The position numbers and the translations under genes were made by a program. A DNA stretch of 64,000 nt, from assembly GCA_014239435.1 (NCBI GenBank), contig JAAZYX010000020.1, positions 1 to 64,000 on the forward strand, given 5' to 3'. Shown in pieces: positions 60,860 through 64,000 of this stretch. The notes below the pieces were generated by a model that was not told the DNA's origin, ran no database searches, and was given only the letters and a program-made list of their open reading frames with translations. Origin of the DNA: Fidelibacterota bacterium. GTDB lineage: Bacteria; Fidelibacterota; Marinisomatia; Marinisomatales; TCS55. Position 1 is the stretch's first letter; every line of letters begins with the position of its first letter.

Positions 60860-61579
60860 TCAAAATCCAATTCCCATTTTTATCTGTAGTGTCCCATATC
60901 CGCTACTGCCTTCATACGTTTTTCCAATCGTATAGCGGTAGTTCACAAAACTATCCAAAAAGAGCAATTTTAACTGAACACCCGCCTGCAGATGAATTCC
61001 GGTTGTGGATTCTACATTGTCATTAATGTAATCCACAATTTTATCTTCCATTGCACTTGAGTTGTCAATGCTGTCGTAGATTTCGCTTCCCAATAATGTT
61101 TCCATCATCGTAATGGAAGTCAGAGGGAAAGCCTTATGAAAATTCAGTCCGCCACCGGCATGCAGTTTTACGCCTCCAAAAATGGGAATTGTACCATCAA
61201 AGAGTTCTTTCCTTGCTGTCACGTATGTTGAGGTTCTAACCCAGACAAAATCCACATAACCTGTTTCCGTTGTTGGACCTGTAGTCGGGATACTCTGAAA
61301 ATTAAATTTATAGGTATTTCCCACCGCTTCAAAATCCAACTCCAAATCAATAACAGGAATAAAATCGAGATACAAATAACCTCCGATCCCGACGCCGCCT
61401 GTAAATCCTTCGCGAATCATTCTCGCTGTTGCAAGGCTGCCTGCCTTATCCTCGGTCGAAGAGCTAATTGATCCCTGATCCTGAATTATATTTAATCCAA
61501 AGCCAACAAATGCCTGAGCAGTTCCAACAAACAAAAATTGACTAAAAAGTACGATGAGTGCGGTATTTCTTAATTTCAT
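60860..61579 (-). CDS. Outer-membrane beta-barrel candidate
   Basis: 239 residues with signal peptide 'MKLRNTALIVLFSQFLFVGTAQA'. The rest alternates polar and hydrophobic residues in short strands ('GVGIGGYLYLDFIPVIDLELDFEAVG', 'FVWVRTSTYVTARKELF', 'IHLQAGVQLKLLFLDSFVNYRYTIG') and ends 'YGTLQIKMGIGF' with the C-terminal Phe of barrel proteins. No family could be named. It is divergent from the PDZ protein gene (136-base intergenic region) and is followed by a terminator that overlaps the hydrolase gene. Confidence 0.7.
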   Translation of the reverse strand: MKLRNTALIVLFSQFLFVGTAQAFVGFGLNIIQDQGSISSSTEDKAGSLATARMIREGFTGGVGIGGYLYLDFIPVIDLELDFEAVGNTYKFNFQSIPTTGPTTETGYVDFVWVRTSTYVTARKELFDGTIPIFGGVKLHAGGGLNFHKAFPLTSITMMETLLGSEIYDSIDNSSAMEDKIVDYINDNVESTTGIHLQAGVQLKLLFLDSFVNYRYTIGKTYEGSSGYGTLQIKMGIGF

Positions 61580-61715
61580 GCTGTCTCCCTTATCATTTCA
61601 TTTTCTGATGTAAATTTAATGGAAACTTCCCATCGGAACACGGTAAAATGTTTTTGTCCGTGGAACAATTTTTATGACCTTTGGTACACAACATAACTAA
61701 CGAGGAGTAATCATT

Positions 61716-62555
61716 ATGATTAACATAGTAATTAGCGTCCTTTTGCTTGTTTCATCTGCTTTTGCAGGCGGACAGGACAAAAAGGTAATCGTAAAAAAGG
61801 TCGTTGTTGGCGACCAATCAGAACACAGCAATATTAATGTGGATGCCAATGTGGAAGACGGTGTTTGCAGTATCATCATTACTCGGGACGGTGAAACATC
61901 CGAATTTTCGTTTGACTTAGAAGATGAAAATGCTCTTGCGGAAATCGAAGAAAAAATCGAAGCTTTGGGGCTCGACGCTCATGTGAAAGCGCTCGCATTT
62001 GGTGATGACAGTAAATACATTATTCATGCCGGGAGTTCTGATGCTGCTTTTCTTGGTGTGCATCTTCAAGATTTAACGGAACAACTCCGAAAATATTTTA
62101 AGGTGAAAGACGGCAATGGTGTATTAGTGTCAGAGGTAGTTGAAGACAGCCCCGCTGATAAAGGTGGGATTAAAGCCGGCGATATTATTATAAAGGTTGA
62201 TGGTACATCCATTGACGGTCCGAAAAGTCTGCAGAAAATCATACGAAGTTTTAAACCGGACGATAAAATCAAATTGACCCTTATGCGGAATGGACGGAAA
62301 AAAACTATTTCAGCAACTTTGGGTGAGCAGGAAAACAACTTCAGCTGGAAAAATGAGTTTTCCGGAGATAATCATAAAATGATGTTTTTTGATGTGGATA
62401 CAGATATTCACAAGATGGATGACCATGTAAAAAAACAATTCAAAATCATGAAAAAACACAAAGACGAAAGTGGTGAATTGCAGGAAGACTTGAAGTCGAT
62501 TCGGCATGAATTGGAAGCTTTAAAGAAGGATATCGAAACACTAAAAAATCCCTGA
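61716..62555 (+). CDS. Exported PDZ-domain protein
   Basis: 279 residues with signal peptide 'MINIVISVLLLVSSAFAGG', and AGGAG 9 bases before the ATG. A PDZ domain spans about 108-205: 'AAFLGVHLQDLTEQLRKYF' (carboxylate loop region), 'VEDSPADKGGIKAGDIIIKVDGTSI' and 'KIKLTLMRNGRKKTISATLGE'. No protease domain is present, so it is not DegP. A C-terminal Lys-rich coiled coil ('DLKSIRHELEALKKDIETLK') follows. It probably binds protein C-termini in the periplasm or acts as an envelope scaffold. Its transcript ends at the hairpin at 62582. Confidence 0.8.
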   Translation: MINIVISVLLLVSSAFAGGQDKKVIVKKVVVGDQSEHSNINVDANVEDGVCSIIITRDGETSEFSFDLEDENALAEIEEKIEALGLDAHVKALAFGDDSKYIIHAGSSDAAFLGVHLQDLTEQLRKYFKVKDGNGVLVSEVVEDSPADKGGIKAGDIIIKVDGTSIDGPKSLQKIIRSFKPDDKIKLTLMRNGRKKTISATLGEQENNFSWKNEFSGDNHKMMFFDVDTDIHKMDDHVKKQFKIMKKHKDESGELQEDLKSIRHELEALKKDIETLKNP

Positions 62556-62581
62556 ACTCAAGTCTTTCAATTACTTTTATT

Positions 62582-62612
62582 AAAACAGGCCGGTTTTCCG
62601 GCCTGTTTTTTT
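62582..62612 (+). terminator. Rho-independent terminator after the PDZ gene
   Basis: AACAGGCCGG (62584-62593) pairs perfectly with CCGGCCTGTT (62598-62607) around a TTTT loop, followed by T to 62612. A very strong hairpin 28 bases after the stop codon. Confidence 0.92.
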
Positions 62613-62669
62613 ATCCGTTGAAACCGGGGGCGAGCTTTTCCTAAATTGATTTAAGAGGCACCCTTAGAT

Positions 62670-64000
62670 ATGAAAACAAAACTAATCCTCCTTGCCTCCT
62701 TCCTTCTTGTGAAAAACTTGATTGCGCAGGAGTACGTCTGGCCGACAGATGCCGGCACGATGTTTTCATCCAATTTTGGTGAATATCGCGATCATCACTT
62801 TCACATGGGAATTGACATCAAGACCGGTGAAAAGGAAGGTGCATCCGTTATTGCCATAAGCGATGGATATATTTCCCGGATGGTCGCCAACTTTACGGGA
62901 TTCGGGAAAGCTCTTTATCTCACAACTTCCGATGGGAATACCGCAGTTTATGCCCATCTTAGCTGGTTTTCGCCGCTATTGGAATCTGTGCTGAGAAATG
63001 TGCAAAATGAGAAGGGTTCTTACAGTATAAACGAATATTTCGCCCCGGAGGATTTTCCAATTTTAAAAGGTGAAGTCATTGGGCAAACCGGAAATACGGG
63101 CGCATCCTCCGGTCCTCATCTGCATTTTGAATTGAGGAATGATAAAGAGCAGCCTTTAAATCCGCTTACACATGGATTTACCGTGCGGGACAGAATTCCG
63201 CCTATTTTCCGAGAATTAGCTGTTATACCGCTATCCTCCGACACATGGATTAACGGTGCCCGACTCTTACAAACTTTTCCTCTTCATCAGGATAAAAGCG
63301 GTATTTATAAATTTCCCGACACACTTAACTGCCTCGGGAAAATTGGTTTAGCTGTTAGGGCCGTTGATAAACGAGAGGGCGCAAAAAACGAGTACCAGCT
63401 ACGGAAAATTGAGCTGTGGATAGATGGAAAAATTCACTATTCCGTTCTGTTCGATACGCTTGATTATTCACAATCCAAAACAGTGCATACTGTCCGGGAT
63501 TACAGTCTGGATCGCCTTAATCTGGGCGAATATTCCAAACTGTACCGTTTGGATTCCTATGGGGATATTACAGTGGGTAAAGATTACTTTGGGCGCCCTT
63601 TTCATGTTTCTCCGGGGTTTCACAAAATTGAAATAAAGGGATTTGATTCAGCCGGAAATATGTCAAAAGTTGTTGGGAAAATATTTGGCAATCCACCATT
63701 CGACATGATGATCGCTGACGTAACTCAGCATCAAAATGAAATACAATTCAATTTCCAGCTAAGCAAAATTGTTATCCCAATAGAGGAAGTTATCGCTTAC
63801 AGTTTTACATCCTATGGATATGCCGATCGAAAAATAAATGTTATTGCGGAGAAAAAATCGAAAGAAGGGCTGACCCTTACGCTGCCTAAAAAACAAATTA
63901 AACGGCGGGCAATTCAATTTATAGGTATAAATAAGCTCGGTGCTTATTCAAAACCGGTACATTGGATGGATGCAGTACCCAACGCCTCGGGAGATCATGC
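62670..64000 (+). CDS. M23 family metallopeptidase (3' end outside window)
   Basis: At least 443 residues from ATG 62670, open to the window edge. Signal peptide 'MKTKLILLASFLLVKNLIAQ'. The M23/LytM domain: 'FGEYRDHHFHMGIDIKTGE' (HxxxD), 'VYAHLSWF', 'GQTGNTGASSGPHLHFELR' (HxH). So the zinc ligands (His, Asp, His) are present. Beyond residue ~170 lies a large beta-rich region. Usually such enzymes cut peptidoglycan peptide bridges or act as activators of cell-wall hydrolases. It is separated from the PDZ gene by the terminator at 62582-62612 and is likely a separate unit. Confidence 0.9.
   Translation, partial: MKTKLILLASFLLVKNLIAQEYVWPTDAGTMFSSNFGEYRDHHFHMGIDIKTGEKEGASVIAISDGYISRMVANFTGFGKALYLTTSDGNTAVYAHLSWFSPLLESVLRNVQNEKGSYSINEYFAPEDFPILKGEVIGQTGNTGASSGPHLHFELRNDKEQPLNPLTHGFTVRDRIPPIFRELAVIPLSSDTWINGARLLQTFPLHQDKSGIYKFPDTLNCLGKIGLAVRAVDKREGAKNEYQLRKIELWIDGKIHYSVLFDTLDYSQSKTVHTVRDYSLDRLNLGEYSKLYRLDSYGDITVGKDYFGRPFHVSPGFHKIEIKGFDSAGNMSKVVGKIFGNPPFDMMIADVTQHQNEIQFNFQLSKIVIPIEEVIAYSFTSYGYADRKINVIAEKKSKEGLTLTLPKKQIKRRAIQFIGINKLGAYSKPVHWMDAVPNASGDH

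Noticed and set aside
1-64000. CRISPR arrays, rRNA genes or intact insertion sequences
   Set aside because: I looked for regularly spaced repeats, rRNA-like sequence and transposases and saw none; only short hairpins, a 7-mer tract and the 76-bp tRNA-linked repeat are present.

Overview
The window reads as a chromosomal segment of a Gram-negative bacterium of the FCB superphylum. Several secreted proteins end in a 'NPFNP...GxYF...K' type IX secretion sorting tail. There is a TonB-dependent receptor with a carboxypeptidase-like N-terminal domain, a lipoprotein GH92 enzyme, a Wza/Wzz export pair and an OM beta-barrel candidate. The style best fits Candidatus Marinimicrobia (SAR406) or a close relative; this is inference, as no rRNA is present. 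The window is cut inside a gene at both ends.

1-12.4 kb (minus strand): a tightly overlapped surface-polysaccharide operon. It opens with an HTH-nucleotidyltransferase regulator preceded by a palindrome. It continues with an IMPase-like protein, a CMP-sugar cytidylyltransferase fused to a cupin, two SDRs, a DUF4862 TIM-barrel protein, a half-length cyclase, an AroB-like sugar phosphate cyclase, a 2-hydroxyacid dehydrogenase interrupted by an in-frame TAA, a Gfo/Idh/MocA oxidoreductase and a GmhA-like SIS isomerase. It ends with a flippase fragment, a flippase, a DUF115 protein and an O-antigen ligase/polymerase-like protein. Several genes are truncated or broken and the region is AT-rich, so it looks like recently reshuffled DNA. 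The enzyme set suggests an unusual CMP-activated, possibly cyclitol or heptulose-derived, building block.

12.6-20.4 kb (minus): methyltransferase, DUF4143 ATPase, HicAB toxin-antitoxin, fused ATP sulfurylase/APS kinase (PAPS supply), a hairpin cluster, a Wzz-like co-polymerase with an N-terminal HTH, and a Wza-like exporter. 20.6-21.2 kb holds a tRNA(CAT), probably tRNA-Ile2, with an adjacent GIY-YIG gene, a 76-bp direct repeat and a broken tRNA 5' half that carries hairpin insertions.

21.2-37 kb: sorting-tail proteins, a mannoside-degradation set (MFS sugar permease, GH92, GH2 beta-mannosidase) and a group with an NhaD/ArsB-type permease, an eIF2B-like protein, UspA and a zinc ribbon, then an M6 protease. 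37-42 kb: SHOCT protein, cold-shock protein, uridine-kinase-like protein, tRNA-Val, DUF971, FetB-like permease, an AT-rich orphan and GpmA.

42-47.7 kb (plus): an SOS mutagenesis cassette made of lexA, a catalytically dead Y-family protein (ImuB-like, with a clamp-binding motif), a DnaE2-like polymerase and an SRAP/YedK-family protein; no imuA is seen. 47.9-64 kb: TonB receptor, PEGA protein, dnaG-cvpA-yqeY, a DNA methyltransferase with an odd NPPQ motif, arsC, a lamin-tail repeat protein, a hydrolase whose 5' end overlaps a terminator, an OM barrel candidate, a PDZ protein and a partial M23 peptidase.
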